Program-made: the position numbers and the translations under genes
DNA from: DATJGS01 sp035494735
Lineage (GTDB): Bacteria > Eisenbacteria > RBG-16-71-46
Length of the DNA stretch: 64,000 nucleotides
Direction: 5' to 3'
Assembly: GCA_035494735.1 (NCBI GenBank)
Contig: DATJGS010000045.1
Location: forward strand, 124,001 to 188,000
Part shown: in pieces, positions 33,528 through 41,342 of the stretch
How the letters are laid out: every line of letters begins with the position of its first letter
How positions within the stretch are numbered: the stretch's first letter is position 1
Notes under the pieces: generated by a model
What the model was told of the DNA's origin: nothing
The model's database searches: none
What the model saw: the letters and a program-made list of their open reading frames with translations, nothing else

Positions 33528-34303
33528 GGCATCTCCATTGGCGGCGCGTCGGGCGGCGCCGGCTCCGCGGCGTCCGCCATCGAGTCGGCGGCGTCCGCGG
33601 CGTCGGGCATCGCGTCCGTCGCTTCGGGCGCCGCGGCCATGCCGGTGTCGCCGCTCACGACGCGACCGTCCGCCAGTTCGATGAGGCGCCCGGGCAGCGC
33701 TTCGGCGACGCTCTGCCGCGTGGTGACCACGAGCAGCGCGGCGCCTTCGTCGTGGATGCGGCGCAGCAGCGCGAGCACGTCGTCGGCGCTGCGCTTCTCG
33801 AGCGCGCCGGTCGGCTCGTCGGCCAGGATCACGGCCGGCCGGTTCACGATGGCGCGGGCGATCGCGGCGCGCTGCTTCTCGCCGAACGACAGCTCGTGCG
33901 GGAACGACGCCTGCTTCTGGTGGAGCCCGACTTCCTCGAGCGCGTACATGACCCGCGGAATGACCTCGTCGTCACGCGAGTGGCCGGCGATGCGCACCGC
34001 GACCGCGACGTTCTCGAACACCGTGCGGTCGTGGAGCAGGCGGAAGTCCTCGTAGATGATGCCGAGGGTGCGGCGCAACAACGCGCGCTGGCGTCGCGAC
34101 AGCCGCCCGCCGCGGAACGTGCCCACCACGACGCGGCCGGACGTCGGCTGGACCTCGTGGGTGATGAGGCGCAGCAGCGTGGTCTTGCCCGCGCCGCTGT
34201 GGCCCTGGAACACGACGCACTCGCCCTCGTCCATGCGCCACGACACGCCGTCGAGTGCCAGTCGCTCGCCGAAGCGCCTCGAAACCTGATCGAACGTGAT
34301 CAC
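33524..34303 (-). CDS. ftsE: Cell division ATP-binding protein FtsE with an acidic C-terminal tail
   Basis: 259 residues from the GTG at 34303. Walker A is FQGHSGAGKTTLLRL, the signature is LSFGEKQRAAIARAIV (LSFGE for LSGGE), Walker B is AVILADEPTGALE, and the switch His is replaced (VVTTRQSV). The variant EDFRLLHDRTVFENVAVAV matches FtsE. E. coli FtsE is 222 residues; the extra 40 here form a low-complexity Ala/Asp/Met/Pro tail (DAADAADSMADAAEP) that looks disordered. It opens the ftsE-ftsX-envC operon; a strong promoter with TTGAGC and TACGGT ends 6 bp before the GTG, so the message is probably leaderless. Confidence 0.93.
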   Translation of the reverse strand: MITFDQVSRRFGERLALDGVSWRMDEGECVVFQGHSGAGKTTLLRLITHEVQPTSGRVVVGTFRGGRLSRRQRALLRRTLGIIYEDFRLLHDRTVFENVAVAVRIAGHSRDDEVIPRVMYALEEVGLHQKQASFPHELSFGEKQRAAIARAIVNRPAVILADEPTGALEKRSADDVLALLRRIHDEGAALLVVTTRQSVAEALPGRLIELADGRVVSGDTGMAAAPEATDAMPDAADAADSMADAAEPAPPDAPPMEMP

Positions 34304-34309
34304 GGCGGC

Positions 34310-34338
34310 ACCGTAACAGGGCTTGCCGACGCGCTCAA
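34310..34338 (-). promoter_or_regulatory. Promoter of the ftsE-ftsX-envC operon (leaderless candidate)
   Basis: TTGAGC (34338-34333), an exact 17-bp spacer and TACGGT (34315-34310) on the minus strand; the GTG start comes 6 bp after the -10. The -35 is the same as that of mfd. Confidence 0.65.
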
Positions 34339-34361
34339 TGGCGGGGCGCCGGCCCTGCACG

Positions 34362-34400
34362 CGAACCGCCGCGGCGTTCGCTGAACGCCGCGGCGGTTCG
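34362..34400 (-). terminator. Very stable hairpin after surA
   Basis: A perfect 18-bp inverted repeat (arms 34362-34379 and 34383-34400, outer end CGAACCGCCG) with a 3-nt loop GCT, 36 bp after the surA stop. No U-run follows, but the stem is exceptionally strong and should isolate surA from ftsE. Confidence 0.7.
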
Positions 34401-34435
34401 GTGGGGGCGGGAGGCGCGTTCGCGCCCGCGAACAC

Positions 34436-35866
34436 TCAGCCCTTGCGGATGTCCAGGTGCGCCTTGGCGCGGAGCGTCTTCACCCACGCGTCGTAGCGGT
34501 CGCGCTGCTCGATCTGCTCCACGGCCTGGGGCAGCTCGGCGCGCACTTCGTCGAGCGTGTACGCGCGCTCCGGCTTGCGGTCGGTGAGCTTGAAGATGTT
34601 GTAGCCGACCTGGTTCGCGAGCGGTTCGCTGATGTCGCCGATCTTGAGCGAGTCCAGCCCGTCACGGATGTTCTCGCGCAGCGAGTTCGCCGGAACGTAG
34701 CCGACGTCGCCGCTCGGGTCGGCCGCGTCGTATTTGCTGTAGCGCTTGGCCAGCGCCGCGAAGTCGGCGCCGCGCGCGAGCTGGTCGCGGATCTTCTGGG
34801 CCAGGGCCAGCGTGCGATCGGAGTCCTGCTGGGTGAGCGGCACGCGCACCATCAGGTGACGCACATGGGCCTCGAGCAGCGGCGCGCCGGTCTTGTCGAG
34901 GCTGTCGCGGCCGCTGTGCGTCTTCACGGTGTCGCGATCGATCACCTCGAGCACGTGCCAGCCGTACGGCGTGCGCACCGGCATGCTCACGGTGTTGAGC
35001 TTGAGGCTGAACGCGACCTTCTCGAACGCCGGCTCCATCGTGCCCTGCGCGAAGTACCCGAGGTCGCCGCCCGACTGCGCGGTGCCGGTGTCCTCGGAGA
35101 CCTGCTGCGCGACCTTCGCGAACTTCTCGCCGGCGAGGATGCGTTTGCGCGCGGCGAGCACCGCGGCCTTGGCCTTGTTGTCGGTCACGCTGTCCGCGGT
35201 GACCGGGAGCTGGATCACGGAGAGCCGCAGTTGCGCGGGCACCTTCGGGAACTTCTCGGGATGCGCCGTGAAGAACGCCTCCGCCTCGGTGGCCGGCACC
35301 GCGCGATGCGGCAGCTGCTTCTCGCGCATGCGCTGCGCCAGCATCTGGCGCTGGAGGTCGTTGTGGTACTTGTCGCGCAGCTTGGCTTCGGTGAGGCCCT
35401 CGCGCGTGAGCTGCTCCTGGAACGCCGCGTCGCCGCCGACGCGCGCCTTGGTGTCCTTGAGCGCCTGGTCCACCTGGCGGTCCACTTCCGCGTCCGCGAC
35501 GGTGACGCCCTGGCGCTTGGCTTCGGCCACGATCAGCTTCTCGTCGATGAGCTGGTCGAGGATCTGCCGGCGCAGCGTGTCCACGGCCACCGAGTCGGGG
35601 CGCAGCCCGTTGCTCTGCACGAACAGCGCGAGCTGCTCCTCGACGTCGCTCTGCAGGATCACGTCGTCGTTCACGACCGCGGCGATGCCGTCGAGGCGTT
35701 GCGCGTCGGATGGCGTCGCGTTCGCCGCCGCGGCCGGAGACGAGGTCGCGGGCGGGGCCGCCGGAGTGGTCGCGGCCGGGGTCGAGGGCGAGGCGGCGCG
35801 GGCGGCGGAAGCCGCGAAGGTCAGCGCCAGGCCGAGCGCGAGCGTCGCGCGAGCAATGCACTTCAA
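34436..35866 (-). CDS. surA: SurA-like periplasmic chaperone / peptidyl-prolyl isomerase
   Basis: 476 residues. A signal peptide (ATLALGLALTFAASAARA) is followed by an Ala/Pro/Thr linker, the SurA N domain (DGIAAVVNDDVILQSDVEEQL, LRRQILDQLIDEKLIVAEAKRQG) and two parvulin domains. Domain 1 has RLSVIQLPV...SGGDLGYFAQGTMEPAFEKVAFSL and TPYGWHVLEV; domain 2 has EAHVRHLMVRVP, GDVGYVPANSL and VGYNIFKLTDRKPE. It guides unfolded outer-membrane proteins across the periplasm. The start is the TTG at 35866 because GGAGG stands 6 nt upstream and it directly precedes the signal peptide. Transcription starts from a TATACT promoter about 95 bp upstream. Confidence 0.92.
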   Translation of the reverse strand: MKCIARATLALGLALTFAASAARAASPSTPAATTPAAPPATSSPAAAANATPSDAQRLDGIAAVVNDDVILQSDVEEQLALFVQSNGLRPDSVAVDTLRRQILDQLIDEKLIVAEAKRQGVTVADAEVDRQVDQALKDTKARVGGDAAFQEQLTREGLTEAKLRDKYHNDLQRQMLAQRMREKQLPHRAVPATEAEAFFTAHPEKFPKVPAQLRLSVIQLPVTADSVTDNKAKAAVLAARKRILAGEKFAKVAQQVSEDTGTAQSGGDLGYFAQGTMEPAFEKVAFSLKLNTVSMPVRTPYGWHVLEVIDRDTVKTHSGRDSLDKTGAPLLEAHVRHLMVRVPLTQQDSDRTLALAQKIRDQLARGADFAALAKRYSKYDAADPSGDVGYVPANSLRENIRDGLDSLKIGDISEPLANQVGYNIFKLTDRKPERAYTLDEVRAELPQAVEQIEQRDRYDAWVKTLRAKAHLDIRKG

Positions 35867-36203
35867 AGGAGAACCTCCGTGAATGAATCGGCGCGCCCGC
35901 AAGCGCGCCCAGCGACACGCCCGATCCCGCAAGACGGGATGTCCGGCGTCTGAGAGCGGCGGGGAGTATAGCCGCATGTCTCCACCCGGTCATACGCCGG
36001 ATTTCCCCGCGCGATTCCGCGCCGCGCGCGAGTTGACGAAGTCGTGAGCCCGCTGCCCGCGCTGGTGCGGAGCATGTCCGCGCTCGTCCCAGGCGGGGCT
36101 CGGAGCCGATGCCCGCCCGGCCATACTCCTGCGAGCGAGCCCTCCCAGAGCCGCGGCCCCGGGACCGTCCCGGACGCACGACGAGGGCCGCGACCCCGCC
36201 GGC
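35867..36203. other. 337-bp divergent intergenic region between surA and the LytS-type kinase
   Basis: It holds the surA promoter (35965-35993) and two small hairpins in its leader, ATCCCG/CGGGAT and GCGCGC/GCGCGC. On the + strand a possible -10, CATACT at 36122-36127, precedes the kinase gene; its flanks (GGCCATACTCCTGC) resemble the surA/metG motif. No coding potential was seen. Confidence 0.5.
35965..35993 (-). promoter_or_regulatory. surA promoter
   Basis: ATGACC (35993-35988), 17-bp spacer and TATACT (35970-35965) on the minus strand. The -10 and following bases lie inside the 18-mer at 35956-35973 that recurs before metG. Confidence 0.55.
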
Positions 36204-38432
36204 ATGAGCGTCGATCCCAGAATGGAACCCACTTCGCGCGTGTGGGACAGTCCGCCCGTGACTCCCGCCTACCGCGGCCGCCGCGCACTCGCGCTGGCGG
36301 CGATGCTGGTCGCCGTCGCGATCGCGCTGCCCCGCTTCCTGACCCACACGCCGTATCAACGGCTCGGCATCTCGCTCGACTGGAAGGAAGGCCAGGACTT
36401 CCCGCGCGTCGAGAAGGTGATCGGCCCGCCCGCGACCGGCCTGCTCGAGCGCGGCGACGTGCTCGTGGCCATGAACGGCGTGCGCTTCCACGGCTTCTCC
36501 GACACGCGCCAGCGCATCCGCAAGGAGGGCTGGCCGCGCGCCCCGGTCGTGATGGACGTGCTGCGCGGCAACCGCGAGTTGCAGGTCTCGATTCCGCCGG
36601 TCCAGCTCGGCGCGTGGCAGCGCGTGCGCCTGTTCACGTTCCCGGTCGTGGCCATGATCGCCGCGCCGCTCGTGGCGTTCCTCCTCGTGTGGCGAAGGCC
36701 GGACCTGAACGCGGCGTGGGTGTTCCTGTGGTTCGCCGCGCTGCAGGGCGTGGGCACGGTGTGGGACACGTTCCGCTTCACCCAGTTCGAGCCGGCCGGC
36801 GGCTTCAAGGCGTACCTCGACGCCTACAACGCGCTGCTGAACTTCTACCCGGCGAGCTTCGTGCATTTCATGATGGTGTTCCCGCGCCCGCGCTGGACGA
36901 AGGGCCGGCGCCGGCGCAGCCCGTGGTTCTGGATGGTGGTCGCGGCGTACCTCGTGGCCGCCGGGCTCGGCGTGTGGATGATCGCCGGAGCGCATCCGGC
37001 CGGCCAGGACTCGTCGTCGCCGTACCTGTGGTTCCAGAGCGTGGCGCTGCCGATCGGCGCGCTCGCGCTCATGATCCGCTACCTGCGCCGCGCGCGTGAC
37101 GCGTGGAACCCGACGCTGGCCGAGCGCCTGCTGGCCATCGCCGTGGCCCTCGTGCTGCTCGCGACCACGGCGGTCGACGCGCTGTTCCAGGACCCGGGCA
37201 TGGCCGCGCTGTACACGCTGCCCGTCGTGCGCCTGCTCGTCGCCACGCTGACGCTGGCCTGGTTGTGCGCGCCCATGGTCATCGCGCTGCTGATCGCGAA
37301 CGATCCGGTGTTCGATCCGCGGCGCCTGCTCGTGCGCAGCATTCCCTACGCGCTGCTGTCGGGCGTGCTGGCCGCCCTGTACCTGGGCATCGTCGTCGTG
37401 TCGCAGCGCGTGTTCGCGGCCGCGACCGGCGAGGAGGCCGTGGTGTTCAACGTGGTCGCCGCGCTCGTCGTGGCCTTCGCGTTCTCGCCGCTGCGCGTGC
37501 GCACGCAGCGCGCGCTCGACCGCCTGTACGGTCGCGATCCCGCGGCGCTGCGCCGCGCGCTGGACCGCGCCGGGCAGGAGCTCCTCGGCGCGCTCGACCG
37601 CGCCGAAGTGCGCGCGTCCGTCGAACACGGCCTGACGAGCGGACTCAAGCGTCCGGTCGCGGTCGAGTGGCCGGACGGCGAACTGCCGCGCCTGGCGCGC
37701 GGCGAGGAGATCCCGGAGGACGCGGCGAGCGCGGTCGCGAACCTGCTCATGCAGGCCGGCATCCGTCTCGAGAACCTGGCGCTGCAGGAGCAGCGCGCCG
37801 CCGCCGAGCGCCGCGCCGCCGAGTTGCGCGAGGCCGCGACCCGCGCCGAGCTGCGCGCGCTGCACGCCCAGGTCCAGCCTCATTTCCTGTTCAACGCGCT
37901 GAACGCGCTCTCGTACCTGACGGAGACCGATCCGCCGGCCGCACAGCGCTTCACGGAACGCCTCGCCGACATGCTGCGCTACACCGTGCAGGCCAGCCAG
38001 CGCCCCGACGCGCGACTGTCCGAGGAGATCGCGTTCGTCGAGGACTATCTGGGCGTGGCCCGCGAACGCTACGAGAGCGCGCTCCAGTTCGAGTATCACG
38101 GCGCGCGCGATCTGCTCGCGGTGCGCGTGCCGCCGCTGCTGCTCCAGCCGCTCGTCGAGAACAGCCTGAAGCACGGCTGCGCGCCGGGCCTGGACGCGCT
38201 GCACCTGTCGCTCGTGGCGGAAGCGAGCGACGGTTGGCTGACGTTGGTCTTCAAGGACGATGGTGCGGCCACGCCCGGGCGCAAGCCCGGTCTCGGCGTG
38301 GGCCTCACGAATCTCGAACAGCGCGTCCAGCGCTTTGCCGGTCCCGAGGCGAGCGTTTCGGCGCGCCCGGTCGACGGTGGTGGATTCGCGGTGACGCTGC
38401 GCTGGCGCGCGGCACTGGGGGAGGCTGCGTGA
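36204..38432 (+). CDS. PDZ-containing multi-pass LytS/YehU-type sensor histidine kinase
   Basis: 742 residues. A first helix (ALAAMLVAVAIALPRFL) is followed by a PDZ-like domain at about residues 55-130 (GPPATGLLERGDVLVAMNGVRFHGFSDTRQRI), then about seven more helices, a GAF-like/linker coiled coil, and the LytS-type kinase region with the phospho-acceptor His at about 560 (HAQVQPHFLFNALNAL), YTVQASQRPDARLSEEI, PPLLLQPLVENSLKHG, and GVGLTNLEQRVQRF. It passes phosphate to the LytTR regulator encoded by the overlapping next gene. A PDZ domain outside the membrane is unusual in this class and suggests it reads protein C termini or misfolded envelope proteins; that is inference. Confidence 0.88.
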   Translation: MSVDPRMEPTSRVWDSPPVTPAYRGRRALALAAMLVAVAIALPRFLTHTPYQRLGISLDWKEGQDFPRVEKVIGPPATGLLERGDVLVAMNGVRFHGFSDTRQRIRKEGWPRAPVVMDVLRGNRELQVSIPPVQLGAWQRVRLFTFPVVAMIAAPLVAFLLVWRRPDLNAAWVFLWFAALQGVGTVWDTFRFTQFEPAGGFKAYLDAYNALLNFYPASFVHFMMVFPRPRWTKGRRRRSPWFWMVVAAYLVAAGLGVWMIAGAHPAGQDSSSPYLWFQSVALPIGALALMIRYLRRARDAWNPTLAERLLAIAVALVLLATTAVDALFQDPGMAALYTLPVVRLLVATLTLAWLCAPMVIALLIANDPVFDPRRLLVRSIPYALLSGVLAALYLGIVVVSQRVFAAATGEEAVVFNVVAALVVAFAFSPLRVRTQRALDRLYGRDPAALRRALDRAGQELLGALDRAEVRASVEHGLTSGLKRPVAVEWPDGELPRLARGEEIPEDAASAVANLLMQAGIRLENLALQEQRAAAERRAAELREAATRAELRALHAQVQPHFLFNALNALSYLTETDPPAAQRFTERLADMLRYTVQASQRPDARLSEEIAFVEDYLGVARERYESALQFEYHGARDLLAVRVPPLLLQPLVENSLKHGCAPGLDALHLSLVAEASDGWLTLVFKDDGAATPGRKPGLGVGLTNLEQRVQRFAGPEASVSARPVDGGGFAVTLRWRAALGEAA

Positions 38433-39202
38433 GTGAAGCGACCAAGGTGCGCGCGCTGATCGCGGACGACGAACCGCGGGCGCGTCAGTTCCTGGAGAAG
38501 CTGCTGAGCGAGCACGAGGACGTGGAAGTGGTGGGCGTGGCGCGCGGCGGCGCCGAGGCGCTGGAGCTGATCCCGCGGCTGAAGCCCGACGTCGCGTTCC
38601 TCGACATCCACATGCCCGACCTGTCGGGGCTCGAGGTGGCGCGGCACCTGCGCGGCGACGGCGCGCCGATCGTGGTCTTCGTGACCGCGTACGACAAGTA
38701 CGCGGTCGAGGCGTTCGAAGTCGCGGCGCTCGACTACGTGCTGAAGCCGATCCGCCGCGAGCGGCTCGCCGACACGCTGGAGCGCGTGCTGGCCGAGGCG
38801 CGCGGCGGCCGGCCCGCGGGGCGGGCCAAGGCCATCGAAGCCGCGCTCGATTCGCCCGGGCTGCGCGACCAGTTGCCGCCGCTCAAGCGCCTGCCGGTGC
38901 GCCACCGCCGCGAGGTGCGGCTGCTCGATCTCGAGCAGGTGCCGCTCCTGTTCTCGCGCGACCGGCTGGTGCTGGCCCGCGCCGAAGGCAAGGAGTACCT
39001 GGTCGACTACACGCTGCAGGAGCTCGAGCAGCGCCTGCCCGACGGCCAGTTCGTGCGCGTGCACCGCGGCGCGCTCGTCAATCTCGACGCCATCGAGTCG
39101 TACGGCGGCGAGGACGGCGTGCTGGTCCTGCGACTCAAGGACGGCACGCGCGTCGAGGCGAGCGAGCGCCGCGCCGCCGAGGTGAGGCGCAAGCTGCGCT
39201 AG
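38429..39202 (+). CDS. LytTR-family response regulator
   Basis: 257 residues. The receiver has the acidic pair IADDEPRA, the acceptor Asp in VAFLDIHMPDLSG, the switch Thr in VVFVTAYDKYA, and Lys in YVLKPI. The C-terminal LytTR DNA-binding domain has LVLARAEGKEYLVDYTLQELEQRL, FVRVHRGALVNLDAIESY and LKDGTRVEASERRAAEVRR. The GTG at 38429 overlaps the kinase stop (GTGA) and is preceded by GGGGGAGG. It should control genes with LytTR-type direct repeats; none was identified by eye here. Confidence 0.94.
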   Translation: MSEATKVRALIADDEPRARQFLEKLLSEHEDVEVVGVARGGAEALELIPRLKPDVAFLDIHMPDLSGLEVARHLRGDGAPIVVFVTAYDKYAVEAFEVAALDYVLKPIRRERLADTLERVLAEARGGRPAGRAKAIEAALDSPGLRDQLPPLKRLPVRHRREVRLLDLEQVPLLFSRDRLVLARAEGKEYLVDYTLQELEQRLPDGQFVRVHRGALVNLDAIESYGGEDGVLVLRLKDGTRVEASERRAAEVRRKLR

Positions 39203-39209
39203 AGGTCCG

Positions 39210-39239
39210 TTGAGGCGCGCGGGGCGCGGAGGCTAGACT
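39210..39239 (+). promoter_or_regulatory. Promoter of the DUF2723 gene
   Basis: TTGAGG (39210-39215), 18-bp spacer and TAGACT (39234-39239). Leader of about 42 nt ending in a GGAGG before the TTG start. Confidence 0.6.
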
Positions 39240-39287
39240 CGGCCGCCCGGCGCGCCTCGACAGGACGCGCGTGGGCCGGAGGACCGC

Positions 39288-40880
39288 TTGCCCCACGCCG
39301 CCGCACCCGAAACCGAAGCCACGCCAGCCGACCTCGCCGGAGCGCGCCGGGCCTGCTGGCTGGCCGGCGCCCTCGCGCTGGCCGTCGACGTGGCGACCAC
39401 GTCGCACACCGTGCTGCCCGCCGATCCCGGCGAATTCCAGACGATGTCGCGGGTCGGCGGCATCTCGCACTCGGGCTACGCCCCGGTCGTGCTCCTGCTG
39501 CGCGCGTTCGGCGCGCTGCCGCTCGGCACTCCCGCGTTCCGTGCGAACCTGCTGTCGTGCCTCGCCGGCGCGCTGGCCGTCGGGCTGCTCGCCTATGTGG
39601 CGGCGCGCTTCACGCGCCGGCCCTTCGCGGGGGTCGTCGCGGCGCTGGCGTTCGCGCTCAGCCGCTCGGCGTGGAAGGAGAGCACCGAGGCCGGCGTCCA
39701 CGCGGTGACGCTCGCGCTCGACGCCACCGTGTTCGTGCTGCTGCTCCGCTTCGTGCGCCGGCCCGACAAGCGCGGCGCGTTCTTCATGGGGCTGGCCGGC
39801 GGGCTGGCCGCGCTCAGCCATCTGTCGGCGTGGTCGCTGGTGCCGGTCGTGCTCGCCGCCGCGATCGCGCTGGCGCGGACCGGGCGCCTGCGCGCGGCGC
39901 ACGTCACCCTCGCCGCGCTCGGGGTCGTGCTCGGGCTCTCGACGCTGATCACGATGCTGGCCAGCGACCGTCCGGCGCAGCCCATGAACTATCTCGAAGA
40001 CGTGATGCGCCTGGAGCCCGCCGAGTACTTCCCGAACGCCCCCGTGCCGGTCACGCGGCTCGAGCGCGCGACGTGGCTGATGACGGGGAGACAGTACCTG
40101 GCGTTCCCGCACCCGGCCGGGTACGTGGCGCCGACCCGGACCGAGCGCTTCATCGCGCTCGCCGTCGAAGAGGTCGTGAACCAGTTTCCGCTCGTGGGCT
40201 GGCCGCTCGCGGCGCTCGGCGCGTGGTGGCTGATCCGGCGGCGCGTGCCCGGGGCGTGGCTGGCGATCGTGTGGGCGGCCTCGGCGCTCGCGCTCACGAA
40301 CACCGTGACGTCGGGATTCCCGAACGGCTACTTCTTCCTGCCGGGCGCGTGGTGCGGGGCGCTCGGCATCGCCGCGGCGCTCGCGTTCCTCGGCGAGCGT
40401 GCGCCGCGCGCGATGGCGGCCGTGGCGGCGCTCGTGCTGCTGGCCCCGCTCGCGCGCGTGGCGCTCCGTGACCCGCCGCCGCCTCTCGACCGTTACCACC
40501 TGACCCGCTCGGCGTGGCACATGTGGCCCGCCGAGTGGAACCCGTTCCATCACGACGCCCGGTGGGACGCGTACGGCCGGCGCGTGATGGGCGAGCTGCC
40601 GCCGCGCGCGTCGGTGCTGGCCGGGTGGGACGACGGCAACGTGCTCCGGTACTTCTGCTACGCGGAACCGCTGCGCCGCGACGTGCGCGTCGTGCTCACC
40701 GGGGCCCAGCCGAGGCGCGTCGCGCGCGCGGTGACGCTCGAGCGCGCGGCCGGGCGGCCGGTGTTCGCGACGTTCCCGCGCGTGGCCGGCACCCCCGACT
40801 CCCTGGAGTTCGCGCCGCTCGCGGCGGCTCGCGACACGCTGCTGTGGCGCCTCGACTGGCGCGCGCCCGCGCGCCCGTGA
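39288..40880 (+). CDS. DUF2723 family multi-pass membrane protein (GT-C-like)
   Basis: 530 residues with about ten to eleven membrane helices. The first loop has the acidic pair PADPGEFQTMSRVGGISHSGYAPVV, matching the DUF2723 pattern, followed by ALSRSAWKESTEAGVHAVTLAL. Such proteins have a GT-C glycosyltransferase fold and are thought to move sugars from lipid carriers to proteins, but the donor and acceptor are unknown. A soluble C-terminal part of about 110 residues ends the protein. The TTG start at 39288 is supported by GGAGG 5 nt upstream. The gene ends 4 bp from a convergent lipoprotein gene. Confidence 0.82.
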   Translation: MPHAAAPETEATPADLAGARRACWLAGALALAVDVATTSHTVLPADPGEFQTMSRVGGISHSGYAPVVLLLRAFGALPLGTPAFRANLLSCLAGALAVGLLAYVAARFTRRPFAGVVAALAFALSRSAWKESTEAGVHAVTLALDATVFVLLLRFVRRPDKRGAFFMGLAGGLAALSHLSAWSLVPVVLAAAIALARTGRLRAAHVTLAALGVVLGLSTLITMLASDRPAQPMNYLEDVMRLEPAEYFPNAPVPVTRLERATWLMTGRQYLAFPHPAGYVAPTRTERFIALAVEEVVNQFPLVGWPLAALGAWWLIRRRVPGAWLAIVWAASALALTNTVTSGFPNGYFFLPGAWCGALGIAAALAFLGERAPRAMAAVAALVLLAPLARVALRDPPPPLDRYHLTRSAWHMWPAEWNPFHHDARWDAYGRRVMGELPPRASVLAGWDDGNVLRYFCYAEPLRRDVRVVLTGAQPRRVARAVTLERAAGRPVFATFPRVAGTPDSLEFAPLAAARDTLLWRLDWRAPARP

Positions 40881-40884
40881 CGCC

Positions 40885-41280
40885 CTAGCGCGTGCGCGTC
40901 CAGGTCACGTCGAACCCGCTCCCGCCCGGGGCGAACGTGCCGTGCACCTTGAACGAGCCGTTCGGCTGGAGCTCCGCGCGCTGCACGCCGTGCACGTTTT
41001 CGAGCGAACCGTGGCGCGTGCCCTTCGGGTACGCGAAAACGCCCCAGTAGACCTTGCCGTCGAACAGTCCGACGCCGTTCCAGAAGCCGGGATTCTCGGC
41101 GCGGTACTCGCCGTGGGCCGTGGCGGTGATGATGACGACGTCGGTCGGGCTGCCGTTGATGGCGTAGCGGCCGACGATCGAATCCGTGGCATCCACCGGA
41201 TGCACCTGGGTCGCGGTCGCGGCGCAGCCGACGACGGCCAGGGTCATCAGCGTGATCGGTAGGAATGCGCGCAGCCTCAT
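40885..41280 (-). CDS. Small lipoprotein of unknown function
   Basis: 131 residues with a lipoprotein signal (ITLMTLAVVGCAAT, Cys at about residue 20). The mature part reads as a compact beta-sheet domain (IVGRYAINGSPTDVVIITAT, GEYRAENPGFWNGVGLFDG, YWGVFAYP, LQPNGSFKVHGTF), which looks like a small calycin-like or fibronectin-type sandwich. No named family was recognised. GGAGG lies 8 nt before the ATG. It has its own promoter upstream and ends next to the convergent DUF2723 gene. Confidence 0.75.
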   Translation of the reverse strand: MRLRAFLPITLMTLAVVGCAATATQVHPVDATDSIVGRYAINGSPTDVVIITATAHGEYRAENPGFWNGVGLFDGKVYWGVFAYPKGTRHGSLENVHGVQRAELQPNGSFKVHGTFAPGGSGFDVTWTRTR

Positions 41281-41307
41281 GGAAACCGCCTCCGATGGGT
41301 TGCACGC

Positions 41308-41337
41308 ATTATCGGCAGGCGTGCCGCGCGAATTGAC
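41308..41337 (-). promoter_or_regulatory. Promoter of the small lipoprotein gene
   Basis: GTCAAT (41337-41332), 18-bp spacer and GATAAT (41313-41308) on the minus strand, between the PpiC gene and the lipoprotein gene. Leader of about 20 nt. Confidence 0.45.
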
Positions 41338-41342
41338 CCGCT

